DNA of 64,000 bases from an uncultured Methanobrevibacter sp. (lineage in GTDB: Archaea; Methanobacteriota; Methanobacteria; Methanobacteriales; Methanobacteriaceae). The notes under the pieces were generated by a model. It worked only from the letters and a program-made list of their open reading frames with translations, had not been told where the DNA came from and ran no database searches. The position numbers and the translations under genes were made by a program. Positions 25,470 through 34,786 of this stretch are shown piece after piece (position 1 is the stretch's first letter; the number at the start of each line of letters is the position of its first letter). Location of the stretch: contig NZ_CAKVFS010000002.1 of the NCBI RefSeq assembly GCF_934746965.1, positions 62,001 through 126,000 on the forward strand. Reading direction: 5' to 3'.

Positions 25470-26625
25470 AAGCAATTGTAATTTTGTTTCCTACCATGTA
25501 ATCATCCCATATTGATGTTATGATGTATTGACCTTTGTTTAAGTTTATGTTTAGTTTAGCTACACCGTTTTCATCAGTTATTTTGTTGTAGAATACTCCG
25601 TTGACGTTGAATGTTATTTTTTGGTTAGCTAGTGGGTTTCCTTGTTTATCCAATGCAATTGCATTGAATGTTGATCCGTCTTTGTAATTCATAGAGAGGT
25701 CTGTTGTTTTTAGTGTTGGTAGGACTGTTATGTTGTTAGCTATTGCGTATCCTTCGTATTCTGAGGTTATTATGTAGTTTCCTGGTCTTAGGTTGATTTT
25801 TAATGTAGCTATTCCGTTTTCGTCAGTTACACGTTTGTAGAATACTCCGTTGATGTTGAAGTTTACTTCTTCACCTGTTACTATTTTACCGTCTTTTCCA
25901 ATGATTTTTACGCTGAATTGTGATTCATTTTGAAATATTTTACCAAATCATAATTTTTAACGATTAATGGTTTTACAGCCACAATATTAGAGTTTTCCTC
26001 ACCAGTCACAAGATTATAATTAGTAATACTAAAATCAACAATATAATTTTTACCACCAATACAAATTGTTACATTACCAGTAGCATTTAGGATTTACAAC
26101 AACAAAAATAATATCCTATCTTGATCATCACATTTATCAACAGTTACATTAATTGAAGTTTTAGGACTAAATGTTACATTAGTTGTTGTAGTAGATTTAG
26201 AATAGTTTTCATCACCATTATAATTTATATCAACAACATAACTTCCAACAGGCCAATCCCCATAGTTACCATTCACTAAGTTAATATATATAATTTTTAC
26301 CTATAATATTAAATGTTACATTACTAGTGACATTATTATGACTTACAACAGAAATTACTGTGTCTCTAAGACTACCCCCAGTTACAGTTACATTAATGAA
26401 CTTTCATCTAAAGAAGTATTATTAAATACAATTAACTCATTATCAACATTAGCAACCAAGATAAATTTTTTACTATCTTGAGGGAATTTGAAATTAAATT
26501 TACCATTAATTAAATGACCTCCAGTAATACTAACTGATCCACCAGTTGCATTTAATTTAACATTTCTTGTTGGAATATTTATACTATTAGTAGCGTTAAC
26601 ATAGTATATATAACAGTTTGAATTA
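25468..26625 (-). pseudogene. Decayed adhesin-like surface protein with Ig-like repeats
   Basis: Read on the minus strand this is the C-terminal part of a Methanobrevibacter adhesin-like protein, broken by several frameshifts and lacking its 5' end and signal peptide. Upstream pieces (NATGGSVSITGGHLINGKF, VTSNVTFNIIGKNY, VGSYVVDINYNGDENYS, GNVTICIGGKNYIVDFS) are repeated Ig-like units. The last two domains carry NINGVFYKRVTDENGIATLKI and VNGVFYNKITDENGVAKLNI. Clear breaks: one A lost at 25928-25931 (YFK then NESQFSV), one extra base at 26086-26088, one near 26110, a TA-tract slip near 26285, and one near 26400. The final repeat also has a GT-rich codon style unlike its flanks. I judge it dead, but 3' repeats and terminator remain and could recombine with intact paralogues. 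Confidence 0.85.
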
Positions 26626-26809
26626 AAAATAATATAAATTTCAAAATATAATCTTAAATAGCTTATTTTGCCAAAACAACCTCAAATAACTTAAATAAAC
26701 TATATGAAAGTTTATTTTATTTGTCATTAAACACAACAATTTATTAGAAATCAAATGGAGACTACAAATATTTATTATAAATGAAAAAAATAAATTTTAG
26801 ATGATTATT

Positions 26810-28882
26810 ATGGAAAATTTATCAAATGATATAAAAACAATAATAAATACTGCTTATCCTTACATTAAGGAATTTAATCCTGCACAAAAAGCAGTGATTG
26901 AATCCGGATATTTGGAAGATAAATCTAATTATATTATTTCAATTCCAACAGCTAGTGGTAAAACTGTTCTTGGAATTTTACCTGCTTTGAAAACCATATT
27001 AAATGGAGGTAAAGCAGTTTATGCAGCACCATTACTTTCAATACAAAATGAAAAAGTAAAAGAATTTAAAGCATTTGAAAAACATGGAATTAGTGTAGGC
27101 AAACATCCTTCCAGCAATGATTTATCTGTTATGGTTTTTGAATCATTTGATGCACTTACAAGATTTTCCTGGAATGTATTGCGTGAAGTAGATACATTAA
27201 TTATTGATGAATTCCACATGATTGGAGAATATTCTCGAGGACCAACTTTAGAATCAGCAATTACACGAGCAAAACTTATCAATCCTAATTTAAGAATAAT
27301 TGCACTTTCAGCTACTTTAAGAAATATAGATGAAATTGAAGAATGGTTAGGTGGAAAAACTGTAGAACATAATTATCGACCGGTACCATTAAATAAAGAA
27401 GTTTTAGACGCAGAAATGTTTAATACAAAAAACAAAAATGATGTAATCGTTAAAGTCGTTGAAAAAGCTATTGATGATAATTCACAAGCATTAAGTTTTG
27501 TATCAACAAGAAGATTTACCGAAAGCTTAGCTACATATGTTGCTAAAAAAATAGGTAAAAAAACAACGAAAGAACAAAAACAAAAATTTAAAGAAGTCGC
27601 TGATAAATTACTTGAAGTGCCTAAGAAAAAAGGATCACTTCCAACTACCACATGCATTAAATTAGCTGAAGCTGCTGAAAAAGGAGTAGTATTCCATCAT
27701 GCAGGACTCTTTAATGAACAAAAAGAAATAATTGAAGAAGAATTTAGAAATGGAAATATATTAATGATTACTGCAACTCCAAGTTTAATGTATGGAGTTA
27801 ATTTACCTTCAAAATATGTTATAATTCGAGATCACACCAGATGGACAAGTAATGGTCCAGCATCAATTCCTGTTTTTGATTATGAACAAATGTCTGGAAG
27901 AGCTGGAAGGCCCCAATATGATGATGTAGGTTATTCCTATTTAATAGCTAAAACTATGGATGAATCTTTTGATTTAGAAGCTCGTTATATTGATGGAGAA
28001 ATTGAGTTAACAAATTCTAAACTAATAGACAATAAAGATGCAATATACAAACAAATTATAGCGCAAATTGCATCATCCCTTTCTAAAAATCTCGATGAAC
28101 TAAGTGACTTCTTTGGAAAAACATTATATGGATTTCAAATGAAAAATAATCCTTCAATGTCCATGTTTGCCGAAGATAGTTTAAAATGGGAACTTGAAAA
28201 TGCATTAGAATTTTTACTTCAAAATGGAATAATAAGAGCAACTCCTGAAGGACTTAAAACAACAAAATTTGGTAATTTAATAGCTAAATCTAATTATACT
28301 GTTGAAACTGCTGTTAAAATCAAAGAATATGTATCAACAATAAAAGAATTAAATCCTGCAGAAATGATTTATGCATTAGCCGAAACTCCTGATTTACCAT
28401 TAATTTCATTTAAAGGAAGAAAAAGTAAAGATCCTGTTAGGGACAAATTATCTGAATATGGTCTTTTTACAGTAGACATTGGAAATCCTGAGGCTACAGC
28501 AGTTTCTTTAATTGAATGGATTGATGAAAGAAATGAATATGAAATTGAAAATGCATATAATGTTTACTCTGCATCTACTAGACGATCTGCTTATGAAGCA
28601 TCACGCTTAGTCAAATTTGCTAAAAACACACTTGAAGTTTTAGGTAATTATTCACATCTTAAAGATTTAGATTATTTATCTGCCAGATTATATTATGGAG
28701 TAAAAGAAGATATTATACCCCTAGTTGTAGGAGTCAAAAGACTTGGAAGAAAAAGAGCCAGACTTCTTATTAAAACATTTGGTGATACTTTGAATTCTGC
28801 AAGTGAATCAGATTTACAAAAAGTAGAAGGAATTGGTCCGAAACTTGCAAATAAAATTAAAATATTCACTATGAACTATTAA
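26810..28882 (+). CDS. hel308: Hel308-type superfamily 2 DNA helicase
   Basis: About 690 residues. Walker A is TASGKT (near residue 47-52), motif II is DEFH, motif III ALSATL, motif IV FVSTRRF, and motif VI QMSGRAGRPQYD. A winged helix and ratchet domain follow and a C-terminal helix-hairpin-helix part (RKRARLLIKTFGDTLNSASESDLQKVEGIGPKLANKI) ends the protein. Hel308 unwinds forked DNA in archaeal replication restart and repair, related to human HELQ and Pol theta. I use the second ATG (26810); the first, 26801, is possible. A TATA-like element lies near 26770. Confidence 0.9.
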   Translation: MENLSNDIKTIINTAYPYIKEFNPAQKAVIESGYLEDKSNYIISIPTASGKTVLGILPALKTILNGGKAVYAAPLLSIQNEKVKEFKAFEKHGISVGKHPSSNDLSVMVFESFDALTRFSWNVLREVDTLIIDEFHMIGEYSRGPTLESAITRAKLINPNLRIIALSATLRNIDEIEEWLGGKTVEHNYRPVPLNKEVLDAEMFNTKNKNDVIVKVVEKAIDDNSQALSFVSTRRFTESLATYVAKKIGKKTTKEQKQKFKEVADKLLEVPKKKGSLPTTTCIKLAEAAEKGVVFHHAGLFNEQKEIIEEEFRNGNILMITATPSLMYGVNLPSKYVIIRDHTRWTSNGPASIPVFDYEQMSGRAGRPQYDDVGYSYLIAKTMDESFDLEARYIDGEIELTNSKLIDNKDAIYKQIIAQIASSLSKNLDELSDFFGKTLYGFQMKNNPSMSMFAEDSLKWELENALEFLLQNGIIRATPEGLKTTKFGNLIAKSNYTVETAVKIKEYVSTIKELNPAEMIYALAETPDLPLISFKGRKSKDPVRDKLSEYGLFTVDIGNPEATAVSLIEWIDERNEYEIENAYNVYSASTRRSAYEASRLVKFAKNTLEVLGNYSHLKDLDYLSARLYYGVKEDIIPLVVGVKRLGRKRARLLIKTFGDTLNSASESDLQKVEGIGPKLANKIKIFTMNY

Positions 28883-28894
28883 AAAGAGAAAAAA

Positions 28895-29194
28895 TTATCC
28901 TCCACCATTAGCAACACTGGAGGATAAATCAACATCTTCAAACATGTTCTCAGAGTTTTTAATAGCTTCAATATCAATATTATCATTATCATCTGAAAGA
29001 TTTTTTGATTTTAAATCTTCATCATTTAATAACTCTAACTTGTCTGCAAGATACCATAAATTAGTTTTATCAATTTTAACCCAAGAAATATTACTTTCTT
29101 CTTTAATATCACTAACTTTACCAATAGTTCCAGTATCTACATATCTTACATGTGATCCTAGAGTTATCTCTTTATTTCTTGCATCAACTACCAT
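28895..29194 (-). CDS. DUF2098 family protein
   Basis: A 99-residue protein matching DUF2098, a methanogen-centred family: DARNKEITLGSHVRYVDTGTIGKVSDI, then SWVKIDKTNLWYLADKLELL, likely a small beta-barrel. The C-terminal third is acidic and low in complexity (SENMFEDVDLSSSVANGGG). Function unknown. It ends 13 bases from the stop of the convergent helicase and lies 33 bases after a PRC-barrel gene with which it may be transcribed. Confidence 0.75.
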   Translation of the reverse strand: MVVDARNKEITLGSHVRYVDTGTIGKVSDIKEESNISWVKIDKTNLWYLADKLELLNDEDLKSKNLSDDNDNIDIEAIKNSENMFEDVDLSSSVANGGG

Positions 29195-29226
29195 CTTTAA
29201 AAAAACTCCTTTTTAGAAAATATTAT

Positions 29227-29502
29227 TTATTCATCTTCAACTTCTACTTTATGAGCTTCGACTTCTTCTTCAACTTCTTCAGGCTCAGGTAATTCATTGC
29301 ATAAAATAACATAACCACCAATAGTGTCAATGTCACCAAATGGAACTTCAAGTTCTTCTTTAGAAAATACTCCTTTTTTTAAAGAAACAATCATAGAACT
29401 TATAGTGCCTTCTTTTTGGTCAAATTCAAAATCACTTACAGTTCCAACTTCGTAAGCATTTTTATCTAAAACTTTAGAGCCTAAAACTTCTTTCATATTC
29501 AT
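29227..29502 (-). CDS. PRC-barrel domain protein with acidic tail
   Basis: A 91-residue PRC-barrel protein (KEVLGSKVLDKNAYEVGTVSDFEFDQKEGTISSMIVSL and LEVPFGDIDTIGGYVILCNE), ending in a glutamate/valine-rich tail (PEEVEEEVEAHKVEVEDE). The ATG at 29502 follows GGTGATAAAT. It is divergent from elp3 and shares an intergenic space of about 115 bases with it. Function unknown; relatives of this size are widespread in methanogens. Compare the shorter paralogue at 11854-12087. Confidence 0.8.
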   Translation of the reverse strand: MNMKEVLGSKVLDKNAYEVGTVSDFEFDQKEGTISSMIVSLKKGVFSKEELEVPFGDIDTIGGYVILCNELPEPEEVEEEVEAHKVEVEDE

Positions 29503-29617
29503 ATTTATCACCTTAATTAAACAGATATTTTAAAAAATATCTTACCTAAAACAGTAAATATTTTAATTATATCAATATAAATAATTAACTATTAAATTTA
29601 TAAAAGGTTAGAATAAT

Positions 29618-31282
29618 ATGGAAAATGCATGTCGCATAATAATTGAGGATATTTTAAACAATAAAATAAACACTAGAAAAGAGTTAGAAGTTGAAAAAAG
29701 AAAATTATGTCGTGAATTAAAATTATCTAGGTTTATGAGTAATGCAGATATTTTAGAATATGCAACTCCTGAAGAAAAAGAAATAGTTTCAAATATTTTA
29801 AGAAAAAAACCAACCAGAACCATGTCAGGTGTTGCAATTGTTGCTGTAATGTGCCATCCTCATGAATGTCCGCATGGACGTTGTTTTTATTGTCCAAAAA
29901 GTAATACTGCACCACCAAGTTACACTGGTGAAGAACCTGCAGCATTAAGAGGTAGAATGTATGAATTCCACCCATACATCCAATGTTTTAACCGTTTAAA
30001 ACAACTTAAAAAAATAGGTCACCCTATTGACAAAGTTGAACTTATCATAATGGGAGGAACTTTCCCCTCTAGAGATTTATGTTATCAAGAATGGTTTGTA
30101 TCACAATGTTTAAAAGCAATGGTTGATTTTGGATTAATACTTGAAAATAAACCTCAAGACAATGAATATAATTTAGACAATCTTGAAATAAAAAGTTTTG
30201 AAAAAGGTATTCTTAAAATTTATGAACCAAGTAATTATGTTCTTATCGATGATATTCAAAAGGCTAACGAAAATTCAAAAGTTAGATGTGTTGGAATGAC
30301 CTTTGAAACACGTCCTGATTACTGTAAAGAAGAACATATAAATAGAATGTTAAATTTTGGAGTTACAAGAGTAGAATTAGGAGTTCAAACATTATCTGAC
30401 AAATTATATGAAAAAATTAAAAGAGGTCATACAATAGCTGATGTTATTGAATCAAACACTCTTCTTCGTGACAGTGCAATAAAAGTAGCTATGCATATGA
30501 TGCCCGGATTATTTGTAAGTCCTGATGAAGATTTAAGAATGTTTAAAAAATTATTTAGTGATGATAACTTTAAACCAGATATGCTCAAAATTTACCCATG
30601 TCTTGTTACAGAAGGAAGTGAATTATATGATTTATGGAAAAAGGGTAAATACAATCCATACACTGATGAAGAAGCTGTTGATTTAATTGTTAAAATTAAA
30701 AAAATACTCCCAAAATGGGTTAGAACTATGAGGATTCAAAGAGATATCCCATCAACATTAATTGAAGCAGGAGTCCAAAAATCCAACTTAGGAGAATTAG
30801 TTTACAATAAACTAGAAGAACACAATATAAATTGTCAATGTATACGTTGCCGGGAAATAGGTCATAAAAAAACTAGTCAAAACTATAACATTGATGATTT
30901 TAAACTATTTAAAGAATCTTACACAGCATGTGGTGGTGAAGAAACATTTTTATCAATTGAAGATAAAAATGAAGAAAGTCTTGCAGGATTTTTAAGATTT
31001 AGAATTCCTTCCCAAAATTATTACAGACCAGAAATTAATGATGAAACTGCACTTATACGCGAGTTGCATGTTTATGGAAATATGATTAAAATAGGAAATA
31101 AAAATCCCAAAATAGGCCAGCACACAGGTTTTGGAGAGAAACTATTAAAAGAAGCTGAAAATCTAGCTATAGATAAAGGAAAAAATGAAATAGCTATTAT
31201 TAGTGGTATCGGATCTAGAAATTATTATCGTAAATTCGGATATGAAAAAAAAGGTCCATATATGGCAAAAAAATTAATCTAA
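29618..31282 (+). CDS. elp3: tRNA uridine(34) acetyltransferase Elp3
   Basis: A 554-residue archaeal Elp3 joining a radical SAM domain (cysteines 79, 84, 89 and 92 in CHPHECPHGRCFYCPKS) to a C-terminal GNAT domain (IGQHTGFGEKLLKEAENLAIDKG). It starts the cm5U modification of the wobble uridine in tRNA. Further conserved parts are LIIMGGTFPSRD, GMTFETRPDYC and MHMMPGLF. The zinc-binding CQCIRCREIG segment is also present. The start ATG follows GGTTAG. Full-length, no defect. Confidence 0.94.
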   Translation: MENACRIIIEDILNNKINTRKELEVEKRKLCRELKLSRFMSNADILEYATPEEKEIVSNILRKKPTRTMSGVAIVAVMCHPHECPHGRCFYCPKSNTAPPSYTGEEPAALRGRMYEFHPYIQCFNRLKQLKKIGHPIDKVELIIMGGTFPSRDLCYQEWFVSQCLKAMVDFGLILENKPQDNEYNLDNLEIKSFEKGILKIYEPSNYVLIDDIQKANENSKVRCVGMTFETRPDYCKEEHINRMLNFGVTRVELGVQTLSDKLYEKIKRGHTIADVIESNTLLRDSAIKVAMHMMPGLFVSPDEDLRMFKKLFSDDNFKPDMLKIYPCLVTEGSELYDLWKKGKYNPYTDEEAVDLIVKIKKILPKWVRTMRIQRDIPSTLIEAGVQKSNLGELVYNKLEEHNINCQCIRCREIGHKKTSQNYNIDDFKLFKESYTACGGEETFLSIEDKNEESLAGFLRFRIPSQNYYRPEINDETALIRELHVYGNMIKIGNKNPKIGQHTGFGEKLLKEAENLAIDKGKNEIAIISGIGSRNYYRKFGYEKKGPYMAKKLI

Positions 31283-31357
31283 AAAATCAAGACAAAAGTA
31301 TTATATAGATTATTCGTAATAGTACTAATTAAATTAGTTATATAGGAGTGTTATATA

Positions 31358-32080
31358 ATGTACAAAATAAAAAACTCAAAAGAGTTAGCAAGCCTTATAA
31401 ACTGCATGAATTTAAATAATATGATAAACGAGGAAGAAATGAGTGCATACTTAGATAAAATAAGTAAACTTAATTTTAATTCAATTACAATAAGTCCAAC
31501 ATATGTACCATTAGCTAAAGAAAAATTAGCTAACACAGATATAAAAATAGGTACTGTGATTGGATTTCCATTAGGTTTTGAAACAACTGAAGGTAAAATA
31601 GCTGAAGCAAAACAGGCTCTTAAAGATGGAGCAGATGAACTTGAAGTTGTTCTTAATTTAAATTATTTAAAAGATCATAAATTTAAATTAATTAATGATG
31701 AACTTACACAATTAAGAACTCTTTTAGGAGATAAAACTTTAAAAGTCATTGTTGAAATGCAAGCAATAGAAGATAGTGAAAAAGCAGCTATTGCAAAAGT
31801 ATTAGAAGAAAATAAAGTAGATTACATTAAAACATCAACAGGATTTGTTGCACCAGATAATATTTACTCCAAAGTTAATGATATTAACATAATTCAAAAA
31901 TATGCACCACAACTTAAAATTGAAATTTATGGTGGTGTAGACAATTACAAACTAGCTAATCAAATTTTAACAGGTGGAGCTGATTTAATTGCTAGTAATG
32001 AAGGTTATGATATTGTAGAAAGATATCGTACTTTAAGAGAAAACACCCAAGTAACTCCAAAACCAATAAGATTCGATTAG
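31358..32080 (+). CDS. deoC: Deoxyribose-phosphate aldolase family protein
   Basis: A 240-residue class I aldolase. GTVIGFPLGFETTEGKIAEAKQALKDGADELEVVLN and YIKTSTGF, with the Schiff-base lysine in IKTSTG, are the DeoC hallmarks; IEIYGGVDNYKLANQILTGGADLIAS closes the barrel. In archaea such proteins degrade deoxyribose phosphate or act on related sugar phosphates; the physiological substrate in methanogens is unsettled. A GGAGTG ribosome site is present. A run of nine T at about 32096-32104 may end the transcript. Confidence 0.87.
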   Translation: MYKIKNSKELASLINCMNLNNMINEEEMSAYLDKISKLNFNSITISPTYVPLAKEKLANTDIKIGTVIGFPLGFETTEGKIAEAKQALKDGADELEVVLNLNYLKDHKFKLINDELTQLRTLLGDKTLKVIVEMQAIEDSEKAAIAKVLEENKVDYIKTSTGFVAPDNIYSKVNDINIIQKYAPQLKIEIYGGVDNYKLANQILTGGADLIASNEGYDIVERYRTLRENTQVTPKPIRFD

Positions 32081-32177
32081 AATCTTAAAACCATCTTTTT
32101 TTTTAAGTTATTTAAAAATAATCATTTTTAATAATAAATAATTTAGATAATAAAAAAAATATTTTAGAAATAGTAAA

Positions 32178-32250
32178 TGCCATGGGCCGGACTTGAACCA
32201 GCGACATCTAGATCTTCAGTCTAGCGTTCTCCCAACTGAACTACCATGGC
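32178..32250 (-). tRNA. tRNA-Phe (GAA)
   Basis: Cloverleaf on the minus strand: acceptor GCCATGG paired with CCATGGC, discriminator A, anticodon stem CTAGA/TCTAG around the loop CTGAAGA with anticodon GAA, and the T arm GTTCAAG-type loop. The 3' CCA is not encoded. Three bases separate it from the following tRNA-Val gene upstream. Confidence 0.94.
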
Positions 32251-32253
32251 ATA

Positions 32254-32325
32254 TGGACCGAACGAGATTCGAACTCGTGATCTCCTCCATGTCAAGGAGG
32301 AATCATACCCCTAGACCACCGGTCC
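32254..32325 (-). tRNA. tRNA-Val (GAC)
   Basis: Acceptor GGACCGG pairs with TCGGTCC, discriminator A; anticodon stem CCTCC/GGAGG around the loop TTGACAT gives GAC; T arm ACGAG-TTCGAAT-CTCGT. No encoded CCA. It is co-transcribed with tRNA-Phe from the promoter at 32353-32372. Confidence 0.93.
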
Positions 32326-32352
32326 TGTGCAACACTACTTACTTTATCAAAC

Positions 32353-32372
32353 ATAGTATATAAATATAACGG
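32353..32372 (-). promoter_or_regulatory. tRNA operon promoter (BRE/TATA)
   Basis: On the plus strand ATAGTATATAAATATAACGG; on the minus strand CCGTTATATTTATATACTAT, a strong BRE and TATA box about 27-35 bases before tRNA-Val. It matches the histone promoter at 18 of 20 positions. Confidence 0.8.
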
Positions 32373-32458
32373 TTGCAACAAAATCCAGCGATACTAAAAA
32401 TATAAAAAAATTGACCAAGAAAAAATGGCCAATAGATTCAAATAAAATGTTAAAAAGC

Positions 32459-32659
32459 CTATTTGATAGCTAATTTGATATCTTCAGCTTTTACAGTTTT
32501 TCTACCAGCGTGGCGTGCGAAATTGACAGCTTTTTGTGCAATTGCGTCACCTTTTTCTTCTAATGCTTCAGCTAATGCAATTTTTGCATCATCACTAATT
32601 CTTTGTGCGCCAGCATTTTTTAAGATACGACCGACTGGTGCGATTGGTAATTCACTCAT
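32459..32659 (-). CDS. Archaeal histone
   Basis: A 66-residue histone-fold protein (MSELPIAPVGRILKNAGAQRISDDAKIALAEALEEKGDAIAQKAVNFARHAGRKTVKAEDIKLAIK in outline: helix, strap loop, long helix, loop, helix). PVGRILKNAGAQRIS is the HMf-type start and GRKTVKAEDIKLAI the C-terminal loop and helix. Dimers and tetramers wrap DNA. The ribosome site is near-perfect (GGAGGTG) and the promoter is strong, in line with abundant expression. Single gene, tRNAs downstream on the same strand. Confidence 0.96.
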   Translation of the reverse strand: MSELPIAPVGRILKNAGAQRISDDAKIALAEALEEKGDAIAQKAVNFARHAGRKTVKAEDIKLAIK

Positions 32660-32690
32660 AATGACACCTCCAATTAAAACATAGTTTCAT

Positions 32691-32710
32691 ATAGTATATA
32701 AATGTATCGG
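32691..32710 (-). promoter_or_regulatory. Histone gene promoter (BRE/TATA)
   Basis: Minus strand CCGATACATTTATATACTAT: BRE then TATA box TTTATATA, about 35-45 bases before the histone ATG. It shares 18 of 20 bases with the tRNA promoter at 32353-32372. Confidence 0.8.
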
Positions 32711-32848
32711 TGAAAAATGGCTATTTACTCTTTATAGAATAACAATAAACCTAATATGAAATAATTTAGTAAAATGAAAAATTTAAAATAAAAAGTTAAT
32801 CATTGAAGAAAAAAAATAAGAAATAGTAGAAAAATAAACCATAAAAAA

Positions 32849-34129
32849 TTATTTTGATAAAACATCCCCTTTAAGATAAGTAGCAGTTGCATCTGTGATT
32901 TTAACTTTAATGAAATCACCTAATTTAACATTATCCACAATAACTGGAATATATGAATCTGTTTTAGCTATAAACCCGCCTTTAGAACCAATTTCAACAA
33001 CAACTGCATTTTGTAAAGAACCAACTAATTCTTTATTTTCTTCTTCAGTAATTTCCATCTTAATTTTAGACAAATTTTTAGATCTTTTTTTCATGACATC
33101 ATGAGGAATTTCCTTAAAAGAAGAGGAAATTGCACCTTTTCTGTGTTGATACTTTGATAAGTGAATTAAACTTGGTTTTATATTTTTAAGCAAATCAACA
33201 GTTAACTCAAAATCTTCATCAGTTTCAGTTGGATAACCTACAATAATATCAACTGCTAAAGTCAAATCTGGAATTTCTTGTTTAAATTTTTTAATGATAT
33301 CAAGATATTGGTCTAAAGTATGACCCCTTCTCATTTCAGATAACACTTTATTACTTCCTGTTTGGATAGGCAAATGAATAAAATCATATACCTTTGGATG
33401 TTTAATCGCATCAATTATTTCATCAACACTATTTAAAATGTTTTTAGGATGCATCATCCCTACACGAACACGGAAATCTCCCTCTAAATTAGCCACTTCT
33501 TTAATTAAATCAGATAATTTTTCACCACTATCATATCCAAAAGCTGCAGTATCTTGAGCAGTAAGTTGAATTTCAACTGCCCCATCATCAATAGCTTTCT
33601 TAGCTTCAGCAACTATATCTTTAATTGGATAACTATTTAATGGCCCTCTTGCAAAACGAGTACAACAAAAAGTACATGCTCCTAAACAACCTTCAGCTAT
33701 TTGAATTATATGAATTAAAGAACCATCAGAAACCTTAGGAACACCAACTTTACTATCTTTTGAAAATCCAGACTCTCTAATAACATTACCACAATAAGTT
33801 CCATTAACTACATCAGCTGTTTTATTAAGTTGATGTGGTCCAATCCAACTACAGTTAGGTGCTACTTTCTCTAACTTTTCAGGATCAATTTCAACCATAC
33901 ACCCACTTACAATAATTTTTTTATCAGGAAATTCATTTTGTAATTGCTGAATTTTATAAACTACTTTATTTTCAGTTGGTAGCTTTACATAACAAGTATT
34001 TACAATAATAACATCTGCCTTTTCAGGAGTATCTACTAAATCAATTTGATTCTCTTGTAAAACTCCACCCATTATCTGTGCATCTGCCTTATTAAATGTA
34101 CACCCATATGTATCAATATATACTTTCAT
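32849..34129 (-). CDS. Archaeal tRNA threonylcarbamoyladenosine methylthiotransferase (MtaB/CDKAL1 type)
   Basis: A 426-residue radical SAM methylthiotransferase. The N-terminal UPF0004 domain has Cys10 (DTYGCTFNKADAQI), VNTCYVK and VSGCMVEI; the SAM cluster is EGCLGACTFCCTRF; the C-terminal TRAM domain ends GDFIKVKITDATATYLKGDVL. Such enzymes add a methylthio group to t6A37 in tRNA. Start ATG at 34129. It lies 5 bases from the zinc-ribbon gene, likely one transcript. Confidence 0.9.
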   Translation of the reverse strand: MKVYIDTYGCTFNKADAQIMGGVLQENQIDLVDTPEKADVIIVNTCYVKLPTENKVVYKIQQLQNEFPDKKIIVSGCMVEIDPEKLEKVAPNCSWIGPHQLNKTADVVNGTYCGNVIRESGFSKDSKVGVPKVSDGSLIHIIQIAEGCLGACTFCCTRFARGPLNSYPIKDIVAEAKKAIDDGAVEIQLTAQDTAAFGYDSGEKLSDLIKEVANLEGDFRVRVGMMHPKNILNSVDEIIDAIKHPKVYDFIHLPIQTGSNKVLSEMRRGHTLDQYLDIIKKFKQEIPDLTLAVDIIVGYPTETDEDFELTVDLLKNIKPSLIHLSKYQHRKGAISSSFKEIPHDVMKKRSKNLSKIKMEITEEENKELVGSLQNAVVVEIGSKGGFIAKTDSYIPVIVDNVKLGDFIKVKITDATATYLKGDVLSK

Positions 34130-34134
34130 GAAAC

Positions 34135-34761
34135 TTACTCACTTAATGTTTTCTTAACAATATCTTTAGTTAAATCATAATCAAAATTATTAAATTTAAC
34201 TGGTTTTCCATAAACTCTTTTAATTACTTCAGCTCTAGCAAATCCAGAAGTAATTTTACGTTCTTGTGTTTTAATAACATGTATTCTAACAATATGTTTA
34301 TCAATTTTAACAATATCTTCAGTAGATATTTGGAAATCTCTATCTAAATCTAACTTATAAGAATCCACTTCCCCATGTAAATCAACAGAAAACCCAATAC
34401 GTGCAGGAATTTCAACTGAATTAGCCCAAATCGTAACAATATCCTCAACTAATGCTTTTTTAACACGTTTATTTTTAACTTCAATACTAGTTATTTCAAC
34501 TTGACCTTCCTCAGTAAGTAAAGTATCCCCAACAACTAATTCATCATTTGGAGATAATTCAATAAATGTTTTTATAGATTCTCCTTGTTTTGAAATAATA
34601 ACCCTATACATTTGAGGTTTTTTAGATGAAACAACATTTTTAAAAACATATCCACAATCTACACATTTCAACAAATATTCTTCCATAATCTTCTTTTTAG
34701 ATGATTTCTGCTTTGAATTTATAACTTCAAAATCATCCGAACCACAAATTGGACACTCCAT
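34135..34761 (-). CDS. HVO_0476-family zinc finger protein
   Basis: A 208-residue protein with an N-terminal zinc ribbon (CPICGSDDFEVI, then CVDCGYVF) and a beta-rich body (NDELVVGDTLLTEEGQVEITSIEVKNKRVKKA) like the HVO_0476 archaeal family. A translation-elongation-like or RNA-associated role is often guessed but not shown. Start follows GGAGGCA. Between the methylthiotransferase and the LeuD/HacB-like gene on the same strand. Confidence 0.78.
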   Translation of the reverse strand: MECPICGSDDFEVINSKQKSSKKKIMEEYLLKCVDCGYVFKNVVSSKKPQMYRVIISKQGESIKTFIELSPNDELVVGDTLLTEEGQVEITSIEVKNKRVKKALVEDIVTIWANSVEIPARIGFSVDLHGEVDSYKLDLDRDFQISTEDIVKIDKHIVRIHVIKTQERKITSGFARAEVIKRVYGKPVKFNNFDYDLTKDIVKKTLSE

Positions 34762-34786
34762 TATTAATGCCTCCGAAAAATAAAAA

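Noticed and set aside
25468..25692. A short intact gene made of the last adhesin repeat
   Set aside because: The frame is open further upstream to a frameshift at 25928-25931 and the region is the tail of a larger broken gene; it has no ribosome site at the internal ATG.
29733..29975. Minus-strand frame of 80 codons in elp3
   Set aside because: Antisense to the radical SAM motif of elp3, with histidine/glutamine-rich low-complexity translation.
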